Shown here: positions 7,516 through 15,492 of the stretch, piece by piece
Position numbering within the stretch: position 1 is the stretch's first letter
Layout: every line of letters starts with the position of its first letter
Assembly (NCBI RefSeq): GCF_000378145.1
Contig: NZ_KB899281.1
Span: forward strand, 145,900-209,899
Reading direction: 5' to 3'
From: Saccharibacillus kuerlensis DSM 22868
Lineage (GTDB): Bacteria > Bacillota > Bacilli > Paenibacillales > Paenibacillaceae
DNA: 64,000 bases
The notes under the pieces: generated by a model
Told to the model about the DNA's origin: nothing
Database searches by the model: none
Seen by the model: only the letters and a program-made list of their open reading frames with translations
Translations under genes and position numbers: made by a program

Positions 7516-8910
7516 GTGGAGAAACAGGCGCAGTTGGAGCGGCAGCTTGAGCGTATTGTCTGGAAACTGAAAATGGCTGCCCGGCGCGACGAGGCCTTGA
7601 AAGAGTTTGGGGCAAGCCGACATCAATATAGGATGAACGAGCCGCTCGGTTCTCAAGAGATCGCAGTATTTGAAAAAAAGTACGGAGTTTCGCTGCCCGA
7701 ACCCTTTTCGGAATTTATTCAGCAGATTGGCAACGGAGGTGCGGGTCCTTATTACGGCATTGCGGAACTTGATTTCGACCAACCGACAGAGTTTTTAAAT
7801 CATGACTGTCGTTTATTTCCCGAAATGACACAGCAGCAGTGGGGAGAGATGACTGCTTTCCTGGACAATTCTACCCTGGGCGCAGCCCAAAAAGAAAGCA
7901 TAGAAGCGGAGCTCTACGGCGGTTTGCTGCGAATTGGGGAGATGGGCTGGACGTTTGAGATGATGCTGGTGATGACAGGCGATTACCGCGGCAGAATTGT
8001 ATATATAGATCGAAGCTTCCAGATTCCGTTCTTTACATATGAAGCTAACTTTCTGGAGTGGTATGAACGCTGGTTGGACGAGGTTATTGGAAGGTACGAC
8101 ACAGGTTGGTTTGCCATGGATCGTGCCGAAGATGATGTAATGCTCAATGACCTCTATTTGTCCAATCTCGAGGAGAAAGTCAAGGTGAGTGCCATTCAAG
8201 GCATGCATAAGCTTCCCAAGCTCAAAGGAGACACGCTCGATTTCCTATTAGAGCAGTGCACGGATGCTTCGGCGGCTGTACGAATGGCGGCACTGGAAGT
8301 TTTGACTCAAAAGGATTATGCCGCCGCCGACATTTTTTTGAAACGAGCGCTCAAAAGTGGACTGGCGGAGGAGCGGTTGAATGCGGCTCGACAAATTGAT
8401 ATTCATGGTGAAGTTGGCGGCGGAAAACACACGTTTTTGCTGGAGCGTCTGCTGCCTCAGGAAGAAGACCACCGGGTGCTTTGTCAAATAACGCGCATAT
8501 TGGAGCAGGGAACGGTGAATCCGCTGCCGACGCTTGTTCCATTTTTCTCTCATACCGATCCAAAAATGAGACGTGAAGCGATTTTTCATGCAGGCCAGCT
8601 ACCCGGTCATGAAGCCTACGCCTCCGCATTTGGCAGAGCTTTGGAAGATGAAGACGAGATGGTACGTCGTACCGCAGTCGGAGCTTTGGAAGGATTGCCT
8701 CTGCCTGAGTTCTTGCCTCAATACGAAAGGCTGTTGAGCGACCTGTCGTCGGGAAACAAGCTTCGCTTGGCGGTGCTGCGGCGTCTCGAAGAGTATGGAA
8801 GCCAGGCATACGAATTGTTTGAGCGGGCGGCTGCGGATTCCGATTCGGAAATTCGAAAAGAAGCCCGGCGCTTGCTTATGAGATTTGGGATGAAAATGAA
8901 AAAAACTTGA
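7516..8910 (+). CDS. SMI1/KNR4-like protein with HEAT-type repeats
   Basis: A 464-residue soluble protein. Residues about 40-200 look like an SMI1/KNR4 (SUKH) domain: LGSQEIAVFEKKYGVSLPEP followed by FSEFIQQIGNGGAGPYYGIA is the usual start of that fold. Residues about 225-460 consist of helical repeats of HEAT type (for example CTDASAAVRMAALEVLTQKD and SHTDPKMRREAIFHAGQLPG). SUKH proteins are often immunity proteins to polymorphic toxins but also occur as housekeeping scaffolds; no toxin is adjacent. The start is GTG 7516 after GGGAGGG. It is followed by its own terminator, so it is monocistronic. Confidence 0.7.
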   Translation: MEKQAQLERQLERIVWKLKMAARRDEALKEFGASRHQYRMNEPLGSQEIAVFEKKYGVSLPEPFSEFIQQIGNGGAGPYYGIAELDFDQPTEFLNHDCRLFPEMTQQQWGEMTAFLDNSTLGAAQKESIEAELYGGLLRIGEMGWTFEMMLVMTGDYRGRIVYIDRSFQIPFFTYEANFLEWYERWLDEVIGRYDTGWFAMDRAEDDVMLNDLYLSNLEEKVKVSAIQGMHKLPKLKGDTLDFLLEQCTDASAAVRMAALEVLTQKDYAAADIFLKRALKSGLAEERLNAARQIDIHGEVGGGKHTFLLERLLPQEEDHRVLCQITRILEQGTVNPLPTLVPFFSHTDPKMRREAIFHAGQLPGHEAYASAFGRALEDEDEMVRRTAVGALEGLPLPEFLPQYERLLSDLSSGNKLRLAVLRRLEEYGSQAYELFERAAADSDSEIRKEARRLLMRFGMKMKKT

Positions 8911-8926
8911 ATAGCTGTAGAAGGAT

Positions 8927-8958
8927 AAACTTTGTTTCTTCAGAAACAAAGTTTTTTT
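8927..8958 (+). terminator. terminator after the SMI1/HEAT gene
   Basis: AAACTTTGTTTC (8927-8938) pairs with GAAACAAAGTTT (8943-8954) around a TTCA loop, followed by a T run. Confidence 0.88.
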
Positions 8959-9236
8959 GTGCAAAAATTCTTATTAACATTTGTGAAGCTCCGGGTTCAT
9001 AGATTTCGCAGAGACATCTTTGCAATGATAAGGATGTCTTCTTCGCCACCCTTTCCACAAGCCTGAATGTTCTGGCATTCCATACTCCAACTGGCAGAGT
9101 CCATTGATAAAGCAGACTTAAGCGATGATTTGTATCCTTAAGCGAGTTAAGCAGAAAGATCTCTATATTTGGTTATATATAAGTACATCCCTGATAACTA
9201 TCACGATTTCTAAATACAGAAAAGGGAGAGAGAGCC
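8959..9236. other. intergenic region
   Basis: About 280 bp without a supported gene. It presumably holds the promoter of the gene at 9237. I see no clear -35/-10 pair or operator. Confidence 0.4.
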
Positions 9237-9947
9237 ATGGAAGAACCACTTAAAATATATGTACTGCTCAAGTTCGGCGAAAAGCGGTTTATGGAAAAAT
9301 TTCAGCGCGGACAGCTTCATTTCCAGTGTCTGAGCGCCTTCAAAAATCCAGAGCCCGACGAGTCGGGGCGCAACGATCAATTCGAAGCGGCCTCAGTCAT
9401 CTATAATCCGGGCAATTACAAAGTCTATGTGGGCGGCAAACAGCTGGAAGATATAGAGGGGCCGATTGTACTGCAGGAAAATGAAGCGGACCGGCAGTAC
9501 TCGCTCAGTTTGTACGGTATTACGAATGAATTGGTTCAACGGCATGTGGAGGGAGAACAGGAACATCTGATTCATCCTTGGAATGAAAAATTCGGAGATT
9601 ATGCAGTCGTAGTTACGAACCCCAAAGAATTCCGGGATCGGATCGACGCAGCCTGCCGCCGGGGCGGATTTGGACTGCGTGAAGGAATGGTGGAGTACCA
9701 TGAAGTCGAAAATTTTACAGGTCGATGGGGATATTTCCGCAAACCGAAAGAATACGAATATCAGTCGGAATATCGTCTTCTGCTTGACCAAGAGACGGAA
9801 GCCGAAGACTATACATTGGATATCGGAGATATTTCGGATATCAGCGAGATCGGTTCCTTTCATGATCTGATTCCGAGAATCCGGGTGAAAATCCGTGAGG
9901 AAGGTGGAACTCTTCCGAGGGAAGACGAAGAAGGCAAAAAAGTATAG
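9237..9947 (+). CDS. conserved-type hypothetical cytoplasmic protein
   Basis: A 236-residue protein with no signal peptide or membrane segment. It opens with LKIYVLLKFGEKRFMEKFQR, GQLHFQCLSAFKNPEPDESG and RNDQFEAASVIY. That resembles a widespread family of unknown function whose members start with a KFG...G.l.f...s.F pattern followed by a DxxE-like stretch. A second conserved-looking block is YFRKPKEYEYQSEYRLLLDQ. The acidic C-terminus ends in EDEEGKKV. The ATG at 9237 follows AAAGGGAGAG. No function is assigned. The next gene, 67 bp downstream, has its own SOS promoter. Confidence 0.65.
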   Translation: MEEPLKIYVLLKFGEKRFMEKFQRGQLHFQCLSAFKNPEPDESGRNDQFEAASVIYNPGNYKVYVGGKQLEDIEGPIVLQENEADRQYSLSLYGITNELVQRHVEGEQEHLIHPWNEKFGDYAVVVTNPKEFRDRIDAACRRGGFGLREGMVEYHEVENFTGRWGYFRKPKEYEYQSEYRLLLDQETEAEDYTLDIGDISDISEIGSFHDLIPRIRVKIREEGGTLPREDEEGKKV

Positions 9948-9968
9948 AACGAAAGGACAGAGTAAAAC

Positions 9969-9997
9969 TCGACAAAGGAACGTATGTTCGATATAAT
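9969..9997 (+). promoter_or_regulatory. SOS-controlled promoter (LexA box within -35/-10)
   Basis: TCGACA (9969-9974) and TATAAT (9992-9997) are separated by exactly 17 bp. The 14-mer GGAACGTATGTTCG at 9977-9990 sits between them; its complement CGAACATACGTTCC matches the Bacillus LexA (DinR) box consensus CGAACRNRYGTTYC at all 14 positions. Repressor bound here would block RNA polymerase. Confidence 0.88.
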
Positions 9998-10014
9998 GAG
10001 AGGAGACCTTGTTA

Positions 10015-10299
10015 ATGGAGATGCATACGATGAATGATGAATTTCTGAAGGACCTCCACGAGTTGGAACGCAGCGATGAGGATCGCTCCAAGCTGCTGAT
10101 GAAGGGAATCAAGAAGACGTTGGCCGAGCGCCAGTCGGCGGGTCGGCTCGAACGCTGGCTGAAATTTAAACGCAAGAAGAAGATTGAAGCCTGGCATTCC
10201 TCACCGCAAGAGACTGAATCGCCCAAGCAGGCGAAGCGGTCCGAACATTTCCGGGACAGCGCTTATCGGGAAAGCTCGTATGAAACGAGAACCGAATAG
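10015..10299 (+). CDS. small highly charged protein, probably DNA-damage induced
   Basis: A 94-residue protein with no hydrophobic segment. It is very rich in Lys, Arg and Glu (for example LERWLKFKRKKKIEAWHS) and probably helical in its first 60 residues. I do not recognise the family. Its promoter carries a perfect LexA box, so induction by DNA damage is expected. The ATG at 10015 is chosen because GAGAGGAG lies nine bases upstream; ATG 10030 (MNDEFLKDLHELERS) is the alternative. It is followed at once by a terminator, so it is a single-gene SOS transcript. Known small SOS proteins include division inhibitors, but those usually have a membrane helix, which is absent here. Confidence 0.72.
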   Translation: MEMHTMNDEFLKDLHELERSDEDRSKLLMKGIKKTLAERQSAGRLERWLKFKRKKKIEAWHSSPQETESPKQAKRSEHFRDSAYRESSYETRTE

Positions 10300-10319
10300 A
10301 AGTCGCACTATTATACGGG

Positions 10320-10361
10320 AAGCACCCGCATCTGCCTCAGCAGAGCGGGTGCTTATTTTTT
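10320..10361 (+). terminator. terminator of the SOS small gene
   Basis: AAGCACCCGC (10320-10329) pairs with GCGGGTGCTT (10345-10354), with TCTGC/GCAGA continuing inside the stem, then ATTTTTT. Confidence 0.9.
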
Positions 10362-10487
10362 GCGGATATTCCTCACAGGATAACTTGGGTAAGTAAGGTT
10401 TTCTTTTCCCGCATTAAGCTTATGATAATAGGTGAGGGGTACTGCATCATGTACCGAGTATTCGAGTGCCGAAGGAGGTAGCAGAGC

Positions 10488-11372
10488 ATGAAATTTGCGA
10501 ATATCGAACGAAAAGGTACAGCTGAAATTGGAATTGTATCGGACAACGGTCTGATTCCACTTGCGGCTCTTGGTCCTTGGCTGGACGGCTGGACATTTCC
10601 ACCGGCTACGACGGACGAACTGATCCGATCCCCGGAAAAGATCGAACAAATTCGTTCCGCCTGGGAGCGCAGTGCGTCCGAACGGTCGAAGTTTGCGATT
10701 GCCGATGAAGAAATTCGATTTTTGCCTGCTGTATGGAACCCGGGCAAACTGATCTGTGTCGGGTTGAATTATAAGCGCCATGCGGAAGAGACGGGAATGG
10801 CGCTTCCGGACAAGCCGGTCATTTTTAGTAAATTTTCCGATTCGGTAATCGCTCACGGCAAAGAGATTCCGTATCCGACCGAGACGGAGCAGCTCGACTA
10901 TGAAGCTGAGCTAGCGATCGTGATCGGACGTACGGTGTCGAATATAGAAGAGGAAGAGGCATTGGACTATGTGTTCGGCTACTGCTGTGCAAACGATGTC
11001 TCCGCTCGCGATCTGCAGATGCAGTCGGGTCAATGGCTGCTCGGTAAAACGGGTGAAGGATTTGCTCCATTGGGCCCGTTTATCGCGACTGCGGATGAAG
11101 TTGCCGATCCGAATGCTCTGTCAATCGGGACACGGGTGAACGGCGAAATTGTCCAGCATTCGAACACATCAGACATGATCTTTTCCTGCAGACAGCTGAT
11201 CGCATTCTTGTCCCGGCATATGACGCTTCGTCCGGGAGACGTTATTTTGACCGGAACGCCGGAAGGAGTCATTCTCGGTAGGCCGGAAGAGGAACGTGTC
11301 TGGCTGAAGCGCGGCGACGAAGTGACTATTGCAATTGAAGGCCTGGGCGAGCTGACCAACAGAATCGGGTGA
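10488..11372 (+). CDS. fumarylacetoacetate hydrolase-fold enzyme
   Basis: A 294-residue member of the FAH superfamily, which hydrolyses or decarboxylates 2-oxo-acid-type substrates with a Mg or Mn ion. The core signatures are visible: ICVGLNYKRHAEETG (about residues 89-103), the metal-binding YEAELAIVIGR with carboxylates (about 136-146), YCCANDVSARDLQ, and the C-terminal DVILTGTPEGV. The N-terminal 80 residues match the usual cap region. It could be a 5-oxopent-3-ene-tricarboxylate-type or acylpyruvate hydrolase; the substrate cannot be told from sequence. The start is ATG 10488 after AAGGAGGTAG. It stands alone between terminators. Confidence 0.85.
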   Translation: MKFANIERKGTAEIGIVSDNGLIPLAALGPWLDGWTFPPATTDELIRSPEKIEQIRSAWERSASERSKFAIADEEIRFLPAVWNPGKLICVGLNYKRHAEETGMALPDKPVIFSKFSDSVIAHGKEIPYPTETEQLDYEAELAIVIGRTVSNIEEEEALDYVFGYCCANDVSARDLQMQSGQWLLGKTGEGFAPLGPFIATADEVADPNALSIGTRVNGEIVQHSNTSDMIFSCRQLIAFLSRHMTLRPGDVILTGTPEGVILGRPEEERVWLKRGDEVTIAIEGLGELTNRIG

Positions 11373-11533
11373 GGGAAGGACCAGTGCGGACGGCATCAAT
11401 CTAACCCTTATCATTCCCTGGTCGCATTTCTTGATCGCTGGGGAAGAGGATGGCGACTTTATTGTACTGCATACTGCTGGAAGTTTTGATTCTCGAGAAT
11501 TTGAATATGCTGCCGAATAAGATGAAAGTATAC
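11373..11533. other. spacer with a short open stretch
   Basis: No supported gene. One frame stays open from the FAH stop to TAA 11518-11520 (end: FIVLHTAGSFDSREFEYAAE) but has no ribosome site or ATG, so it is not called. Confidence 0.3.
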
Positions 11534-11558
11534 AAAAAGGCTCCCGCTTGGGAGCCTT
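11534..11558 (-). terminator. terminator of the ABC-F gene
   Basis: AAGGCTCCC (11537-11545) and GGGAGCCTT (11550-11558) pair. On the minus strand the stem is followed by a T run. Confidence 0.85.
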
Positions 11559-11614
11559 CGTCTGTCTACGTCTGTACACAGGGTTTGTACACAGCTTCTT
11601 CATTCCGTTCGAAA

Positions 11615-13171
11615 TTAGAATACTTTGGTCGTCCAAGATTCGCAGTTCCATGTCTCCGTAACGATATCGCGGTAGAAATCCGGTTCGTGGGAGATCATAA
11701 GAATGGTGCCTTTGTATGCCTGCAGGGCACGTTTCAGCTCATCTTTGGCATCGACGTCCAAGTGGTTCGTCGGCTCGTCGAGTACAAGAATGTTCGTTTC
11801 GCGGTTAATCAGCTTGCACAGACGGACTTTGGCTTTCTCGCCGCCGCTGAGAACGGTAACTTTGCTTTCGATATGCTTGGTCGTCAGGCCGCACTTGGCC
11901 AATGCCGCACGCACTTCGAACTGGCTGAGCGAAGGGAACTCATTCCAGATCTCTTCGATACAGGTGTTCGAACCATCGCCTTTCATCTCCTGTTCGAAGT
12001 AGCCGATCTGCTGATGCTCACCGCGTTCGACGGTGCCGGACAGAGCCGGGATTTCGCCGAGAATGCTGCGCAGCAGCGTCGTCTTACCGATACCGTTGGC
12101 GCCGACGAGGGCGATCTTCTGACCGCGTTCCATCTTCAGATCAAGCGGACGGGACAATGGTTCATTATAACCGATCACCAGATCTTTCGTTTCGAAGATC
12201 AATTTGCCGGCCGTACGGCCGACTTTAAAGTTGAACTGCGGCTTTGGCCGCTCCTGCGCCAACTCGATCACGTCCATCTTGTCGAGCTTCTTCTGACGGG
12301 ACATCGCCATGTTGCGGGTTGCTACGCTTGCTTTGTTGCGGGCAACAAAGTCTTTGAGCTGCGAGATCTCCTGCTGCTGGCGCTTGAACGCAGATTCCAA
12401 CTGCTGCTTTTTCATCGCATAGACTTCCTGGAAGTAGTGGTAGTCGCCGACATAGCGGTTGAGCTCCTGGTTTTCCATATGATAAATGATATTAACAACG
12501 CTGTTCAGGAACGGAATATCGTGCGAAATCAAGATAAACGCATTTTCATATTCCTGCAGATAGCGGGTCAGCCAGTTAATATGCACTTCGTCCAAATAGT
12601 TGGTCGGCTCGTCGAGAAGCAGGATATCTGGCTTTTCGAGCAGCAGTTTGGTCAGCAGAACTTTGGTGCGCTGTCCGCCGGACAGATCATTAACGTCTTT
12701 ATCCAGGCCGACATCGGTAAGACCCAGTCCGCGCGCCGTTTCGTCGATCTTGGCGTCAATCAGGTAAAAGTCCTGCGCAGTCAGTGTATCTTGAATTGTG
12801 CCGACCTGCTCCAGCAGTTCTTCAAGCTCTTCCGGAGTAACGTCGCCCATGCGTCCGTACATGTCGTTCATTTCCTGCTCCATATCCAGCAGGTATTGGA
12901 ACGCGCTTTTGAGTACGTCGCGAATCGTCATGCCTTTCTCCAGCACCGCATGCTGATCGAGATAGCCGACGCGGACTCTCTTGGACCATTCCACTTTGCC
13001 TTCATCCGGCTGCAGCTTGCCTGTCACGATATTCATAAACGTCGATTTGCCTTCGCCGTTGGCGCCAATCAGACCGATATGCTCGCCCTTGAGCAGGCGG
13101 AAAGAAACATCTTTAAAAATAGCACGGTCGCCGAAGCCGTGGCTGAGTCGTTCTACATTTAGTATACTCAT
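11615..13171 (-). CDS. ykpA: ABC-F family ATPase (YkpA/YbiT type)
   Basis: A soluble protein of 518 residues with two ABC ATPase domains in one chain and no membrane part, typical of ABC-F translation factors that act at the ribosomal E site. Domain 1 has Walker A GANGEGKST (about 36-44), signature LSGGQRTKV and Walker B ILLLDEPTNYLD. Domain 2 has GANGIGKTT, LSGGEKAKV and ILVLDEPTNHLD. Between them lies the charged, helical linker (about 235-300). The overall pattern fits the YkpA/YbiT group rather than antibiotic-resistance members, but that split needs a tree. The C-terminus is slightly shorter than the B. subtilis protein as I recall it. ATG 13171 follows AAAGGTG. Confidence 0.88.
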   Translation of the reverse strand: MSILNVERLSHGFGDRAIFKDVSFRLLKGEHIGLIGANGEGKSTFMNIVTGKLQPDEGKVEWSKRVRVGYLDQHAVLEKGMTIRDVLKSAFQYLLDMEQEMNDMYGRMGDVTPEELEELLEQVGTIQDTLTAQDFYLIDAKIDETARGLGLTDVGLDKDVNDLSGGQRTKVLLTKLLLEKPDILLLDEPTNYLDEVHINWLTRYLQEYENAFILISHDIPFLNSVVNIIYHMENQELNRYVGDYHYFQEVYAMKKQQLESAFKRQQQEISQLKDFVARNKASVATRNMAMSRQKKLDKMDVIELAQERPKPQFNFKVGRTAGKLIFETKDLVIGYNEPLSRPLDLKMERGQKIALVGANGIGKTTLLRSILGEIPALSGTVERGEHQQIGYFEQEMKGDGSNTCIEEIWNEFPSLSQFEVRAALAKCGLTTKHIESKVTVLSGGEKAKVRLCKLINRETNILVLDEPTNHLDVDAKDELKRALQAYKGTILMISHEPDFYRDIVTETWNCESWTTKVF

Positions 13172-13222
13172 TAATGAAAGACACCTTTTTCTGTTAGATT
13201 TCGATTAAACTTTTTCCGTTTC

Positions 13223-13251
13223 ATTATAAAAGGTAACGGCGCACAACTCAA
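13223..13251 (-). promoter_or_regulatory. promoter of the ABC-F gene
   Basis: On the minus strand TTGAGT (13246-13251) and TATAAT (13223-13228) are 17 bp apart, about 50 bp before the ABC-F start. The element overlaps the leader of the divergent DUF1450 gene. Confidence 0.6.
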
Positions 13252-13268
13252 TGGAAAGGTGGAAACTC

Positions 13269-13496
13269 ATGAAAATCAAATTTTGCGAAAAAAATTTGGA
13301 CCGCTTTTCGAAGCCGGTTTACAAAGCGCTGAAAGGCGAATATGACGATATCAAAGTCAAAAAAGAATCGTGTCTGAAGGAGTGCCGGCTTTGTCGGAGC
13401 GACCCGTTCGCTATCGTCAAAGGCGAAATCGTACAGGCGGAGACGCCAAAGAAGCTTCTAAAGAAGCTGGAGAAGCGAATCAAGAAAGAAGCATAA
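13269..13496 (+). CDS. DUF1450 family small protein
   Basis: A 75-residue protein with a cysteine cluster, KESCLKECRLCRSDP, preceded by one N-terminal cysteine (KIKFCEKN). This matches the DUF1450/YuzB-like family, whose molecular role is unknown. A metal or redox site is plausible but unproven. The C-terminus is strongly basic (KKLLKKLEKRIKKEA). The ATG at 13269 is preferred to the one at 13251 because AAGGTGG lies between them. Confidence 0.75.
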   Translation: MKIKFCEKNLDRFSKPVYKALKGEYDDIKVKKESCLKECRLCRSDPFAIVKGEIVQAETPKKLLKKLEKRIKKEA

Positions 13497-13525
13497 TTAA
13501 CACATTAGCCAAGTGCCAATAAACA

Positions 13526-13562
13526 GGCCGTACCCCGCTATGCTGCAGAGGTACGGCTTTTT
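13526..13562. terminator. terminator between DUF1450 and msrAB genes
   Basis: GCCGTACC (13527-13534) pairs with GGTACGGC (13550-13557), followed by TTTTT in the plus direction. It ends the DUF1450 gene and lies between converging genes. Confidence 0.8.
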
Positions 13563-13579
13563 ACTGTGTTTTCCTACAC

Positions 13580-14815
13580 TTATTTCGCTACGCTGATCAA
13601 ATACCCGTATCCCTGAGTATTCATATCGGCCAGCGGCACGAACTTAATCGAAGCGCTGTTGATACAGTAGCGCTTGCCGCCCCGATCCTCTGGACCGTCG
13701 TCAAATACGTGACCGAGGTGAATATCGCCGGAACGGCTTCGCACCTCAGTACGAACCATGTTATAGGCGGTATCCTCTTCGTAAGTTACGACTTCCGGTA
13801 CAATTGGTTTGACGAAGCTCGGCCATCCGCATTGGGAGTCGTATTTGTCTTCGCTGGCGAAAAGAGGCTCGCCGGTGGAGACGTCGACGTAGATGCCTTT
13901 TTCATACGTATCCCAATATTCATTGGAATAAGGGTGTTCGGTGTCCTGTTCGACGGCAACTTTGTATTGGATGTCGGTCAGCAGGCTTTTCAATTCTTCC
14001 GCGCTGCGCTTTGGATAATCGGACGGATCGATCACGATCTGACCTGCGGCTTTGGTTGCGGCAGCGGACTTCGTGCCTGTAGAAGTAACGCCGGCAGCCG
14101 AAGTGCTGTCGTCCGATCCTGCCGCAGCGCCTTCAGCCGGAACTTCTTGTTCAGTCAGAATATTCATATCGATATGACAGTAACCGTTCGGATTTTTCTC
14201 CAAATAATCTTGATGATACTCTTCTGCCAGATAAAAGTTTTCAAGCGGCAGTACTTCAGTCACGATGTCTTTGTTATATCTTTTCTGTTCCTTGGCAATA
14301 ACGGATTCGATAACTGATTTCTCACTGTCATCTGTGTAATATACACCGGAACGATATTGGATGCCGCGGTCGTTGCCCTGCTGATTGACGCTCGTCGGAT
14401 CGATAACTTTAAAAAATTGGGTCAGCAGCTCATCGAGAGCAATGCGCTCCGGATCGTAAGTCACTTCGACCGTTTCCGCGAAACCGCGGTTTCCTTTGAT
14501 GACTTCTTCGTAAGAAGGATTCTCTCCTGTACCGTTGGCATAGCCAGATACAGCATCCTGTACGCCGTAGATACGGGCCATGTAAGCCTCGACGCCCCAG
14601 AAGCATCCGCCGGCCAGATATATCTTTTTGAGATCGGATTTGGAATAGTCGACATCGGCGTTAGGGTTGGGAATGCTGGCGGCCGTGACGTTTCCGTAAG
14701 AAGATTCGGAACCGTTCATGGCAAGCCCCGCTGGCGAACAGGCCGATACCAGCAGGGCAAGCAGCATCAACGAAATCAGAGACAGCAATGCGGCCGGCCG
14801 GGTTCTTTTTTTCAT
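13580..14815 (-). CDS. msrAB: bifunctional methionine sulfoxide reductase MsrA/MsrB, lipoprotein
   Basis: A 411-residue lipoprotein that should repair both S- and R-methionine sulfoxide in proteins outside the membrane. The signal peptide ends in LLVSAC with the lipidated Cys near residue 26. MsrA occupies about 60-220 (catalytic [11 protein letters not shown]). An Ala/Ser/Thr linker follows, then MsrB at about 265-395 with the resolving Cys in SQCGWPSF and the catalytic Cys in [10 protein letters not shown]. The zinc-binding CxxC pairs of many MsrB proteins are not evident. ATG 14815 follows AAGGAGGA. The next two genes on the strand encode a thioredoxin-like lipoprotein and CcdA, which fits a route delivering electrons to this enzyme. 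Confidence 0.92.
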   Translation of the reverse strand: MKKRTRPAALLSLISLMLLALLVSACSPAGLAMNGSESSYGNVTAASIPNPNADVDYSKSDLKKIYLAGGCFWGVEAYMARIYGVQDAVSGYANGTGENPSYEEVIKGNRGFAETVEVTYDPERIALDELLTQFFKVIDPTSVNQQGNDRGIQYRSGVYYTDDSEKSVIESVIAKEQKRYNKDIVTEVLPLENFYLAEEYHQDYLEKNPNGYCHIDMNILTEQEVPAEGAAAGSDDSTSAAGVTSTGTKSAAATKAAGQIVIDPSDYPKRSAEELKSLLTDIQYKVAVEQDTEHPYSNEYWDTYEKGIYVDVSTGEPLFASEDKYDSQCGWPSFVKPIVPEVVTYEEDTAYNMVRTEVRSRSGDIHLGHVFDDGPEDRGGKRYCINSASIKFVPLADMNTQGYGYLISVAK

Positions 14816-14860
14816 ACGCAAATCCTCCTTGGTTCGTATTGTATATTTCTATAAGCAGAC

Positions 14861-15397
14861 TTAAGGAATGTCGTTAAAATTCGTTGCAATTACGTCATTG
14901 GTATTATGTCCCGGAACCGTCTTCGCTAGATTGCCTGCCGAATCGATGTAGAATGAAGTCGGGTAGGCACGGACACCGAACTGCTGCGCATATTTGCCGT
15001 CTTGATCCAGCAGTACAGTCGTATTTTCCTCACCCAGTCCTTCAAACCATTTCTTGAAGTCGGCTTCCGATTTTTCGCCTTTGAAGTTCGGAGCCACAAT
15101 ACTAATAACTTTGTAATCGTTGTCCTGACCCGCGAGTGTATTCAGTTCGTCCATGCCGGCAAGGCAGATGGAGCACCAGGATGCCCAATATTTCACATAA
15201 ACTTTTTCTCCCTTGAAATCGGCCAATTTAACTTCGCTGCCGTTCAAGTCTTTCAGAGCAAACTGCGGGGCCGGATTGACGCTTGCCGTACCGCCGGAAG
15301 CGGAAGTCGACGAGCCATTTTGTCCGCAGGCGGACAGCAGCAGAACCGCAGAGAGAATCATAATGAAGGAAAGGTATTTCTTTTTTGCACGATGCAA
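14861..15397 (-). CDS. thioredoxin-like lipoprotein (TlpA/ResA type)
   Basis: A 178-residue extracytoplasmic thiol-disulfide protein. The signal peptide has lipobox LLLSAC (Cys near 24). The thioredoxin fold carries the redox motif WASWCSICLAGM and the cis-Pro region VRAYPTSFYID. A TTG start at 15397 is preferred because GGAG (15407-15410) abuts the ATG at 15404-15406 with no spacing; the protein differs by only three residues. It lies between msrAB and ccdA and probably passes electrons from CcdA to the MsrAB lipoprotein, as the thioredoxin part does in Neisseria PilB. Confidence 0.9.
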   Translation of the reverse strand: MHRAKKKYLSFIMILSAVLLLSACGQNGSSTSASGGTASVNPAPQFALKDLNGSEVKLADFKGEKVYVKYWASWCSICLAGMDELNTLAGQDNDYKVISIVAPNFKGEKSEADFKKWFEGLGEENTTVLLDQDGKYAQQFGVRAYPTSFYIDSAGNLAKTVPGHNTNDVIATNFNDIP

Positions 15398-15492
15398 ATC
15401 GGTCATCTCCTTTTGTAAAACCCGAATATAAGACCTGAATGCAAAAGTCGAATATGAAAATTAAATATCAAACCTGAAGCATGAAGCAAAAA

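Noticed and set aside
11373..11520. Short protein after the FAH gene at 10488
   Set aside because: The frame is open but has no ATG/GTG/TTG with a ribosome site, so it was left in the spacer note.
11450..13162. 570-residue open frame opposite the ABC-F gene
   Set aside because: It is a by-product of the codon pattern of the real gene. It has no ribosome site or recognisable domain, and the minus strand carries all the Walker and signature motifs.
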